Source: Candidatus Woesearchaeota archaeon (lineage in GTDB: Archaea; Nanobdellota; Nanobdellia; Woesearchaeales; GW2011-AR9). From it: DNA of 8,015 nucleotides. Location: the NCBI GenBank assembly GCA_016203215.1, contig JACQNF010000012.1, positions 1 to 8,015 on the forward strand, written 5' to 3'. Below are positions 1 to 5,013 of the stretch, piece after piece. The notes beneath the pieces were generated by a model. It did not search any database, was not told the origin of the DNA, and saw nothing but the letters and a program-made list of their open reading frames with translations. A program made the position numbers and the translations under genes. Numbering within the stretch: position 1 is the stretch's first letter; every line of letters begins with the position of its first letter.

Positions 1-630
1 GAAGAGTTAAAATTAAAATTTATTTCTTTCAATGACCACTTTGGCCCCGTGGGAATTACAAATCCTCTGACCGAGAAACGCCTCAATGGATACCTCAAGG
101 AAATTGAGAGTGTTCGAAAGAAAGTAGGAATTCGTGTTTTCTCCGGTGTAGAGATAGACATTCTCAAAAATGGAACATTACCGTTATCTGCTGCACGCTT
201 GAAGGAATTGGATGTCGTGATCGCTTCCGTACATCTTGCGACGAAAATGAGCGCTGCAGAGATGACCAACCGCGTCTGTGGAGTGATGGAAAAATATCCC
301 GTGAATATTCTAGGACATCCCACAGATAGGATGCTCAATGAGCGTCCCCCTCTCCAGCTGAATCTCGACGATGTCTATGAAACGGCGCAGAAAAATGCTG
401 TTTTTTTAGAAATTAATGGCTCTCCCTCAAGGATGGACCTTCCCGGCGAGCAGGTTAAGAATGCGCGAGATGCCGGCTGCCGTTTTGCACTCAGTGCTGA
501 TGCTCATGCCGTCCACCATTTGAGTTCATATTCTTTAGGATTAACGATGGCGCGCCGGGGATGGTTAGAAAAAAAAGATCTCTTGAACTGTTGGGAATTG
601 ACAAAGATTGAACGAGCATTAGAGAAATAA
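1..630 (+). CDS. PHP-domain phosphoesterase, PolX-PHP-like (5'-truncated by window)
   Basis: The reading frame is open from base 1 to the TAA at 628-630, so the true start lies upstream. The 209 visible codons match the C-terminal bulk of a PHP-superfamily metal-dependent phosphoesterase, closest in pattern to the PHP domain that ends bacterial/archaeal DNA polymerase X and to stand-alone archaeal homologues. Visible likely metal ligands, counted from base 1, are H13 in an N-D-H motif (usual form T-D-H), E51 in GVEIDIL, H78 in ASVHLA, H106 in GHPTDR, and D167/H169 in SADAHA. The ARRGWLEKKDLLNCW segment near the end is typical of PolX tails. The first HxH motif is not visible and should lie just upstream. 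Whether a polymerase domain precedes it cannot be judged here. The GTG at 49 sits inside the conserved domain and is not the start. Family confidence is high; the exact substrate is unknown. Confidence 0.88.
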   Translation, partial: EELKLKFISFNDHFGPVGITNPLTEKRLNGYLKEIESVRKKVGIRVFSGVEIDILKNGTLPLSAARLKELDVVIASVHLATKMSAAEMTNRVCGVMEKYPVNILGHPTDRMLNERPPLQLNLDDVYETAQKNAVFLEINGSPSRMDLPGEQVKNARDAGCRFALSADAHAVHHLSSYSLGLTMARRGWLEKKDLLNCWELTKIERALEK

Positions 631-665
631 AACAGTAGTTATTTTTGTGAAAATGAACCCAATAG

Positions 666-677
666 CTTATAAATAAG
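666..677 (+). promoter_or_regulatory. TATA box for the 696-974 gene
   Basis: CTTATAAATAAG is centred about 25 bp upstream of the ATG at 696. That is the archaeal TATA-to-start distance expected if transcription begins at or next to the start codon. No Shine-Dalgarno sequence precedes the ATG, which fits a leaderless mRNA. Confidence 0.75.
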
Positions 678-695
678 TCCCTCTTTCACGCAGAA

Positions 696-974
696 ATGGG
701 TATTTTGTTCAAGACCTACAATGGAAAACACCAGTTGCATCTCTATCAAGAGACGTGGCGGTTTGCGACGAAGAAATATTTAGACGATGTTCTTTCCCTG
801 TTTTCAGCACCAGAGATGAAGAAAATCAAGATGAAGAACGTCGGCAATTTTATGGAGTTAGAGTTCAGCGGCGTGATTGTAGAATGTCACGATTTGAAAG
901 ATTTGAAGCACAAATTTAGTCTTTTAGCAGACATGAAAGACAAGTTCCAGAAGATAACTGCACAGAAGAAGTAA
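696..974 (+). CDS. Small protein of unknown function (92 aa)
   Basis: I do not recognise this family. The protein is 92 residues, rich in lysine (basic overall), with no signal peptide and no membrane segment. It alternates short predicted strands with a helical, charged C-terminus (from about residue 64: DLKDLKHKFSLLADMKDKFQKI). A small cytoplasmic alpha/beta protein is plausible. It is probably real because a strong TATA box sits 25 bp upstream of the ATG, giving a leaderless transcript like several neighbours. The stop is followed by a short T-run (about 976-980) that could end transcription before the oppositely oriented tRNA gene. The function is not inferable from its neighbours. Confidence 0.75.
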   Translation: MGILFKTYNGKHQLHLYQETWRFATKKYLDDVLSLFSAPEMKKIKMKNVGNFMELEFSGVIVECHDLKDLKHKFSLLADMKDKFQKITAQKK

Positions 975-1065
975 GTTTTCTTGAAGAGAGTTCGTTATCT
1001 CTTGTAATAAATGTGCCAGAAAGTCCTCTCTGTCAAAACAGTATAGAAAAGTAGCCCCGCTCGGA

Positions 1066-1104
1066 CGTTCTGAAAGATGATGCTTTTACAAACACAATCT
1101 CTCA
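1066..1104 (-). other. tRNA intron 3, 39 nt, in the T loop (position 59/60)
   Basis: The minus-strand segment 1104-1066. The inner helix is GAGAGAT (1103-1097) with ATCTTTC (1078-1072). The 5' bulge is A58 A59 | T1104. The central helix is TTC with GAA plus a G-A mismatch. The 3' bulge is C G | T1065. The outer helix is the T stem CTCGG/CCGAG. Excision restores loop TTCGAAT. A one-base-shifted register (GTTC/GAAC, bulges GAA and GTC) gives a perfect four-pair central helix but would leave a five-base T loop, so the 59/60 register is preferred. Cutting at 60/61 would give the same mature sequence. Confidence 0.85.
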
Positions 1105-1125
1105 TTCGAACCGAGGTCAAGACCT

Positions 1126-1142
1126 TTCTCTCTCGAGGGAGA
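1126..1142 (-). other. tRNA intron 2, 17 nt, canonical position 37/38
   Basis: The minus-strand segment 1142-1126 is TCTCCCTCGAGAGAGAA. The inner helix is CTC (1141-1139) with GAG (1134-1132) around loop CCTC. The 5' bulge is G36 G37 | T. The central helix is CTTT (1148-1145, positions 32-35) with AGAG (1131-1128). The 3' bulge is A A | A38. The outer helix is the anticodon stem GGACC/GGTCT. The geometry matches the archaeal BHB rule (cleavage after the second bulge base). This is close to the minimum size that can still form the motif. Confidence 0.88.
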
Positions 1143-1170
1143 CCAAAGGGTCCTATGCTAGTCCGCTACA

Positions 1171-1193
1171 GTCCGCAGAGCACAACTGCTCTT
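1171..1193 (-). other. tRNA intron 1, 23 nt, in the D stem (between positions 10 and 11)
   Basis: The minus-strand segment 1193-1171 folds as a BHB splice site. The inner helix is AGAGCA (1192-1187) with TGCTCT (1182-1177) around loop GTTG. The 5' bulge is G9 G10 | A1193. The central helix is CCGT (1199-1196) with GCGG (1176-1173), including one G-U pair. The 3' bulge is A C | T1170. Cutting after the second base of each bulge gives exactly the D arm the cloverleaf needs. The outer helix is weak. Confidence 0.85.
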
Positions 1194-1203
1194 CCACGGG
1201 GCT

Positions 1204-1225
1204 GTGACTAGGCCACAGCGGGGCC
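1204..1225 (-). other. tRNA-Gln 5' leader that can pair with the tRNA 3' acceptor strand
   Basis: The leader (1225-1204, minus strand) starts GGCCCCGCTGTGG, close to the start of the mature tRNA (AGCCCCGTGG), and so looks like a partial copy of its 5' end. Its first nine bases (1225-1217) can pair with 1061-1053, the 3' acceptor strand plus two T-stem bases. That is nine pairs including one G-U, against seven in the true acceptor stem. In addition GCTGTG (1219-1214) and CACAGC (1206-1201) form a six-pair hairpin reaching into tRNA bases 1-3. RNase P would normally remove this leader. Confidence 0.6.
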
Positions 1226-1243
1226 ATTTCCCTCTTTTCAGAG

Positions 1244-1256
1244 CTTATTTATAAAC
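1244..1256 (-). promoter_or_regulatory. TATA box for the tRNA-Gln gene
   Basis: On the minus strand this reads GTTTATAAATAAG. It places the predicted start near 1224-1226, giving a 5' leader of about 22 nt before the mature tRNA end at 1203. The element is nearly symmetric, so it could also act towards the + strand gene at 1320, which however has a closer box of its own. Confidence 0.72.
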
Positions 1257-1289
1257 ATTTTTGTTCGTCACGCAGTTCCTTCTCCATAC

Positions 1290-1299
1290 ATTTAAAAAT
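1290..1299 (+). promoter_or_regulatory. TATA box for the 1320-2054 gene
   Basis: ATTTAAAAAT is centred about 25 bp before the ATG at 1320, with no ribosome binding site in between. This predicts a leaderless transcript. The stronger TATTTATAAA at 1246-1255 is a possible second promoter that would give a leader of about 40 nt. Confidence 0.55.
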
Positions 1300-1319
1300 C
1301 AGTTTCATTTTGAGAACAC

Positions 1320-2054
1320 ATGGGTTCTTCTCCTCTTGAGAAACATAAAGAAACGTTATCCACGATTTATCAAAGTATTCCTTTTCCGTTATTCAATCTA
1401 AATGATCTCGAGAAGATTGTCGTTTCCTACGGCACGGTTTTAGATGACGCCGTCGAACGTAAAGCGCTGCATCCCTACCTTTCGATAGCACATGATGTTG
1501 TTGGAAAACTTCTGTTCTTTAGAAAAGGTCTTGTGGAACTGCATCGGCACGATCCTGAAGAACTTCCATTTAGATATTATGGCTTGGAATTTGACGACTA
1601 TCTCTTTCCTATCCCTGTTGTTCAGGGAGAAATCCATGAGACACTAGAACGGTTGTATCCTCTCATTTCTCAGACGACAGAGAGACTTGATACGTTGTCA
1701 GAGATCGAATCCGCTGCAGAACGTGAGATCAGATCAAGAATTCTTCCAAATGACATTGTTGGTCATGACTATCTCGCTGAAGCTCGTTTCTTTATCCCTA
1801 CTCTTCAACCAGAGCAGAGCATTGCGGTGTACACGGTACGGATTCAGATGCATGATGAACAACAAGAAATTGAGCTCCTGCCAACATTTCAATCTTGCTA
1901 CGAAACACTTGATCTTGCCTTACGTAAAGAACGTGATCGCAAAAGGTTGGAGACCGTTGTTGTGGTAGGCGGCACGGAACCATATGATTTACAGGATACA
2001 GTATTGCCGATCGTTCTCCACCGCTACCTCTCTGAACTCTGTCGAGAGGAATGA
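1320..2054 (+). CDS. Protein of unknown function (244 aa)
   Basis: I do not recognise the family. The protein is acidic and looks soluble, with no signal peptide or membrane helix. The N-terminal 70 residues are predicted mixed helix (LFNLNDLEKIVVSYGTVLDD). The middle contains an aromatic segment, FRYYGLEFDDYLFPIPV (about residues 84-100), followed by a long helical stretch (about 104-140: IHETLERLYPLISQTTERLD). A strand-rich part follows (AVYTVRIQMHDEQQEIELLP, about 168-187). The C-terminus holds LETVVVVGGTEPYD and a final helix. The VVVVGG stretch is not a full nucleotide-binding P-loop. The leaderless start at 1320 is supported by a TATA box 25 bp upstream. It is transcribed alone, divergently from the tRNA-Gln gene, and the next gene has its own promoters. 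Confidence 0.82.
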   Translation: MGSSPLEKHKETLSTIYQSIPFPLFNLNDLEKIVVSYGTVLDDAVERKALHPYLSIAHDVVGKLLFFRKGLVELHRHDPEELPFRYYGLEFDDYLFPIPVVQGEIHETLERLYPLISQTTERLDTLSEIESAAEREIRSRILPNDIVGHDYLAEARFFIPTLQPEQSIAVYTVRIQMHDEQQEIELLPTFQSCYETLDLALRKERDRKRLETVVVVGGTEPYDLQDTVLPIVLHRYLSELCREE

Positions 2055-2110
2055 TACGGTGTTGTAAATGTCTGTTCCATGATTTACGAGTAAAATAAGG
2101 AAAGGTAATT

Positions 2111-2121
2111 CCTATAAATCC
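2111..2121 (+). promoter_or_regulatory. Upstream copy of a duplicated TATA box
   Basis: CCTATAAATCC would place a start near 2142, giving a leader of about 47 nt for the 2189 gene. It nearly repeats the box at 2149-2159, 38 bp downstream. Confidence 0.45.
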
Positions 2122-2148
2122 AAAATAGACTCCTGCGTTTCAGCGAAA

Positions 2149-2159
2149 CCTATAAATAC
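2149..2159 (+). promoter_or_regulatory. Proximal TATA box of the 2189-3279 operon
   Basis: CCTATAAATAC predicts initiation near 2180. The short leader would then consist of little more than AAGGTGGT (2181-2188), a purine-rich ribosome binding site. That site abuts the ATG at 2189 and is better spaced from the ATG at 2192. Confidence 0.7.
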
Positions 2160-2188
2160 ATTCTTTTCCTCCTGTCAATAAAGGTGGT

Positions 2189-2590
2189 ATGATGAGAAAA
2201 AGAATAGTTTTTTTTGTGTTCATTTTCCTGTTCTCTATTGCTTCCTCCTTCGCTCAAGAATTTGAAGATTTCAATAGAGATTTAATCAATTCTCCGGAGA
2301 GTTTCCAGGAAGGACAAATCCCGCCGTCCCTGCTTGCTGATCTTACCCAACCGCTGCAGACGACAATTCAACCTCTTATTGATCTTGCCAAGTATATCAT
2401 TGGCGGCTTCTTTGGCTTGTACCTGCTGCTAGTCATCCTTCGTGTTTACTACGAGCGTAAGAAAGTAAATTTACTAAAAGATATCCGTTACGACTTAGAT
2501 CATCTCAATAAGCATTTCGGGGTATCCCATTCTGTCCATCGCAAGGGTTTTTTTGCTCGTCTCTGGGCAAAATTACGAGGCGGATCATGA
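2189..2590 (+). CDS. Small secreted/membrane-anchored protein of unknown function (133 aa)
   Basis: The N-terminus (MMRKRIVFFVFIFLFSIASSFAQE) is a classical Sec signal peptide: basic n-region, hydrophobic core at about residues 6-19, likely cleavage after FA-Q near residue 22. An exported region of about 40 residues follows (acidic, then Pro/Gln-rich), then one membrane helix at about 67-87 (AKYIIGGFFGLYLLLVILRV). A positively charged, helical cytoplasmic tail ends the protein (ERKKVNLLKDIRYDLDHLNKH). The topology is N-out/C-in by the positive-inside rule. Two adjacent ATGs (2189, 2192) are possible starts; the SD-like AAGGTGG (2181-2187) is better spaced for 2192. Its stop overlaps the next gene's start (ATGA at 2587-2590), so the two are co-transcribed and translationally coupled. 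The function is unknown. A membrane partner for the following tRNA-binding-like protein is only a guess from the operon. Confidence 0.85.
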   Translation: MMRKRIVFFVFIFLFSIASSFAQEFEDFNRDLINSPESFQEGQIPPSLLADLTQPLQTTIQPLIDLAKYIIGGFFGLYLLLVILRVYYERKKVNLLKDIRYDLDHLNKHFGVSHSVHRKGFFARLWAKLRGGS

Positions 2591-3279
2591 ACATCAGCAT
2601 CGCTCCCCCTGTTTTCGCCCGTCTTCATCCTACTTTTACTCTCATTCTTCTTCATGCACGAGATCTTGACAATAGAAGCAAGGTTGAAGAATCGATCCAT
2701 CTGTTAAAAGAAGTAGAGAACGTTATCCGTCTGACGTTTAACCGTGAAACGCTCAAGAACCATATGCTGCTCTCTCCGTGGAACGTAGCACAGCAGGAAT
2801 TTGGGAAAGACGCACGGCACTATCAGACTTCCGTAGAACATTTGATCCAACAAGTGCTTCGTGGAAAAGAAGTATCAACGAAGACGACGATTACCAATCT
2901 CGTCCGTTATCTTTCCCTGAAGCATATCCTTCCGCTTGCAGCGGACGATATCCATGCGTTGAAGGGCGACATTCAATTTGATGTTGTCCAAGGGAAGACA
3001 AAAATTGGTTTTCTCCGCCGCCTTAAAAAAGGAGATGTCTATTACCGTGATGCTGCCCGAATCCTTGGCGCAAAGCTAGACTATTGGAAAAATCAAAAGA
3101 CTACCCCCACTCCCGATACCAAAGAAGTGTTGATCCATCTAGAGATTCTTCCGCCAGTTTCCAAAAAACAGCAAGAACGGGTAATTGGAGAATTGCAGTC
3201 GCTAATTGAAACTTTCTGCAACGGGAAAGTTAAGACCTATGCATTGCATCGGACGAAGAAGAAAGTTGTTGTGAAGTGA
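2587..3279 (+). CDS. Stand-alone B3/B4 tRNA-binding-domain protein (PheRS-beta-like)
   Basis: This 230-residue protein matches by eye the B3/B4 domain found in the phenylalanyl-tRNA synthetase beta chain, where it forms the editing site for mischarged Tyr-tRNA(Phe), and in many stand-alone prokaryotic proteins. Supporting stretches are the N-terminal ARLHPTFTLILLHARDLDN (11-29); SPWNVAQQEFGKDARHYQTS (63-82; family pattern W-x-x-a-y-x-x-f-G-x-x-p-x-k-y-x-x-S); LIQQVLRGKE (86-95); TNLVRYLSLKHILPLAADD (103-121; family pattern lVdlyN-x-vSLk-x-llPvg-x-yD); and KKGDVYYRDAARILGAKLDYWKNQKTTPTPDTKEVLIHLE (147-186). The family's usual PVGGYD is PLAADD here. It overlaps the preceding membrane-protein gene by 4 bp. 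Its stop lies 4 bp from the convergent pyrBI stop. A role in tRNA quality control is inferred from the family; stand-alone members are largely uncharacterised. Confidence 0.85.
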   Translation: MNISIAPPVFARLHPTFTLILLHARDLDNRSKVEESIHLLKEVENVIRLTFNRETLKNHMLLSPWNVAQQEFGKDARHYQTSVEHLIQQVLRGKEVSTKTTITNLVRYLSLKHILPLAADDIHALKGDIQFDVVQGKTKIGFLRRLKKGDVYYRDAARILGAKLDYWKNQKTTPTPDTKEVLIHLEILPPVSKKQQERVIGELQSLIETFCNGKVKTYALHRTKKKVVVK

Positions 3280-3283
3280 TCTC

Positions 3284-4918
3284 TTATTCACCAATATACA
3301 AAAACCGGTTTGCTTTGTAGACATCCATCACCGTTTCTTCAATCTCGCAGTAATGACAGTTGACAACCCGAGTGCCTTGGACATCCAAAACAGTATGTTT
3401 CGGAGCGACATGTTCTTTTTTGACGTTCGTCACGCAGGCATCGTTCCCGCAGCGAACAAGTCCTTCAATCGTTGATCCTAATTGTGGTCGTACTTTCTTC
3501 ACAACTTTGCCATGCTCGATGATGCTCACGGAGATATCTGGTGCAATCAACGCCATCGCTTGATATTGCTGCAGAGTCAATGTATACTGTCCATGGATCT
3601 TGATCATGTCCTTCCGTCGTTTTCCATCATGGGAAGGCATATAATCCGAGATCACTTTGGGAACTTCCTCATGTTCTAATCCCAGCACTCCTGCGAGGCG
3701 CCGGCCTCTCCCTTCGGGAATATGGTCGAGAACGATTCCTTCGTGTTCAATATATCCCGAACGAGGATGAATTATTTTTTGTCTTCCTTCAGTAATCGGG
3801 AGATCCTGAAGCGACACTTCCTCGCACACTTCGCTTTCTGATGAACTAAAAAAACCCTTCACTTTTTCCAAGCCCAATGCTATCCCCGCAATTCTCGCGT
3901 AGAGTCCATTCGCAGCCTGGAATGCGGTGAAATTTTTAGGATGGAAAATGAGATCATACGAAATCTCTTCAAATGTCTCTGCATCGACGGGGAGCGGATG
4001 GAGCAGATACGGCGCTTTATCTCCAAGAAGATCATATCGTGCTTGTGTTTGCCTCCCTATTTCCTTAATCGTCATCAAATCCTCTCCTGCGCCAACTCTC
4101 TCTTTCTGTGGCCGGCAGTGATAGGCGACGAATACAGAACGCATCGCGCTGAGAAAATCATCACCATGATGATGCATTTCCACACCGCGCCGTTGCAGTT
4201 CTTTCAGCCGGTGTTGCGGCGGTCCGAAACGTTGCGGATGAGCAAAATGCAGTGTCCAATCAAAGTGATGCGCAATGGACATTAATGACGCATTTGTTCT
4301 CCCATACTTCAGATCGTTCAGCAAGGCGACATCTAGCCCATCTAGTCCTTTTCCTTCACCGCGGGCGATCTCTCGGATGGTCATCAGATCAAGAAGGCAT
4401 TGGGTAGGATGCTGGTTCTTTCCATCACCCCCGTTAATGATCATCGGAACAGTGTAGCCATACGGAAGCCCCAATGAACGATGCTGCTCTTGAACCTGTT
4501 CGTTTTTTTGGCGGAGAAATTCCTTTGTCCAGCGAGGGATCCCTTCGGTAGTCGTCCGCATCGCTAAGAGATTATACCCGTAGAGCGCAAACATCGCAGC
4601 AGTATCCGCCCATGTTTCACCTTTCTTAAGGGATGTTTCCTCCGCAGAAGAGAAGCCGTCAACATATCCCCCTGCTCTGGTCACAGCAGTCCTCAAAGAA
4701 TAATGAGTACGCGTGCTGTTCTCTACAAACATCACCGCGGCAGTGACATCTTCCAACAGCTTCTCGAGAGGCTTTCCGTATGTTCGTTTAAAGCGGCGAC
4801 GAAAAGTACTGCCATGAACTGCTTTATCATGAATTGCTCGCTTGACGTCATCAGCCACATCAAGAATAGTCAGAATCTGCTCCTTCGAGAAATCCCTCAT
4901 CGAGATGATATCAAACAT
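3284..4918 (-). CDS. pyrBI: Aspartate carbamoyltransferase, fused catalytic (PyrB) and regulatory (PyrI) chains
   Basis: A 544-residue fusion that condenses carbamoyl phosphate and aspartate to N-carbamoylaspartate, the committed step of pyrimidine synthesis. PyrB part (about 1-350): VENSTRT (65-71) binds carbamoyl phosphate; the 80s-loop KKGET (98-102) carries a catalytic lysine; R121 lies in AMRTTTEG; NQHPTQ is at 168-173, DLKYGRT at 202-208, R269/Q271 in CRPQKER, and HPLP at 307-310. A linker of about 30 residues follows. PyrI part (about 381-535): VLDHIP (396-401), RKDMIKI (435-441) and KVVKKVRP (471-478) align with the E. coli nucleotide-effector site. Zinc ligands are C490/C495 and C521/C524. 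Such fusions are known in Thermotoga and some other lineages. The start at 4918 is chosen because homology begins at once (MFDIISMRDFSKEQI); an upstream in-frame ATG at 5002 adds 28 residues lacking homology and overlaps the argS promoter. Compared with E. coli there are about 17 extra residues around 130-150, and HPLPR is HPLPV. Confidence 0.95.
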   Translation of the reverse strand: MFDIISMRDFSKEQILTILDVADDVKRAIHDKAVHGSTFRRRFKRTYGKPLEKLLEDVTAAVMFVENSTRTHYSLRTAVTRAGGYVDGFSSAEETSLKKGETWADTAAMFALYGYNLLAMRTTTEGIPRWTKEFLRQKNEQVQEQHRSLGLPYGYTVPMIINGGDGKNQHPTQCLLDLMTIREIARGEGKGLDGLDVALLNDLKYGRTNASLMSIAHHFDWTLHFAHPQRFGPPQHRLKELQRRGVEMHHHGDDFLSAMRSVFVAYHCRPQKERVGAGEDLMTIKEIGRQTQARYDLLGDKAPYLLHPLPVDAETFEEISYDLIFHPKNFTAFQAANGLYARIAGIALGLEKVKGFFSSSESEVCEEVSLQDLPITEGRQKIIHPRSGYIEHEGIVLDHIPEGRGRRLAGVLGLEHEEVPKVISDYMPSHDGKRRKDMIKIHGQYTLTLQQYQAMALIAPDISVSIIEHGKVVKKVRPQLGSTIEGLVRCGNDACVTNVKKEHVAPKHTVLDVQGTRVVNCHYCEIEETVMDVYKANRFLYIGE

Positions 4919-4943
4919 TAAAATGACAGAACATTTCTCCCTC

Positions 4944-4953
4944 CTTAAATGTT
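4944..4953 (-). promoter_or_regulatory. Candidate TATA box for pyrBI
   Basis: The minus strand reads AACATTTAAG, much like ACATTTAAAA before the 1320 gene. It would start transcription near 4921, a few bases before the pyrBI ATG. The alternative TATTTATTAAAG (minus strand, 4993-4982) is shared with the argS box and would give a leader of about 45 nt that includes the GGAGGG at 4944-4939. Confidence 0.45.
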
Positions 4954-4982
4954 TTTCTCCTCTTGAGAATAGATAAAGAAAC

Positions 4983-4993
4983 TTTAATAAATA
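4983..4993 (+). promoter_or_regulatory. TATA box for argS
   Basis: TTTAATAAATA is centred 26 bp before the ATG at 5014, predicting a leaderless argS mRNA. This distance and the absence of an SD sequence decide the start at 5014 over the ATG at 4963, which lies upstream of the promoter. Confidence 0.68.
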
Positions 4994-5013
4994 GACTATC
5001 ATTCCAAGAAACC

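Larger units (their letters stand above)
1052..1203 (-). tRNA. tRNA-Gln (anticodon TTG) interrupted by three introns
   Basis: Read on the minus strand from 1203 to 1052. Exons are 1203-1194, 1170-1143, 1125-1105 and 1065-1052; they join to exactly 73 nt. The cloverleaf is: acceptor AGCCCCG (1203-1197) with CGGGGCT (1059-1053) and discriminator A1052. Linker T8 G9. D stem GTGT/GCAT (two G-U pairs) with loop AGCGGACTA including G18 G19. Anticodon stem GGACC/GGTCT (terminal G-U) with loop CTTTGGA, anticodon TTG. Four-base variable loop TGAC. T stem CTCGG/CCGAG with loop TTCGAAT. A1-U72 is a known feature of archaeal tRNA-Gln, which is charged via Glu-tRNA and GatDE. CCA is not encoded. The minus-strand sequence after the discriminator contains TTTT (1050-1047), a plausible terminator. 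The introns are listed separately. Confidence 0.93.

Noticed and set aside
1166..1182. GCGGACTGTAG on the minus strand resembles the 5' half of an archaeal tRNA-Tyr anticodon arm
   Set aside because: No matching TCCGC 3' half or compatible acceptor/T arm follows. Most of this stretch belongs to intron 1 and the D arm of the tRNA-Gln.
1040..1230. Structured region considered as RNase P RNA, SRP RNA or a C/D box RNA because GCCCCGCT and AGCGGGGC close the ends
   Set aside because: The RNase P and SRP core motifs are absent and no good C/D box pair is present. A three-intron tRNA-Gln explains every arm, and its exons sum to exactly 73 nt.
3360..4921. Several + strand ORFs of 60-114 codons opposite pyrBI
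   Set aside because: They are antisense shadows of a strongly conserved gene, with no promoter and no recognisable protein features.
4919..5002. 28-residue N-terminal extension of pyrBI from an upstream in-frame ATG
   Set aside because: The PyrB homology begins at the ATG at 4918, and the extension covers both divergent promoters.
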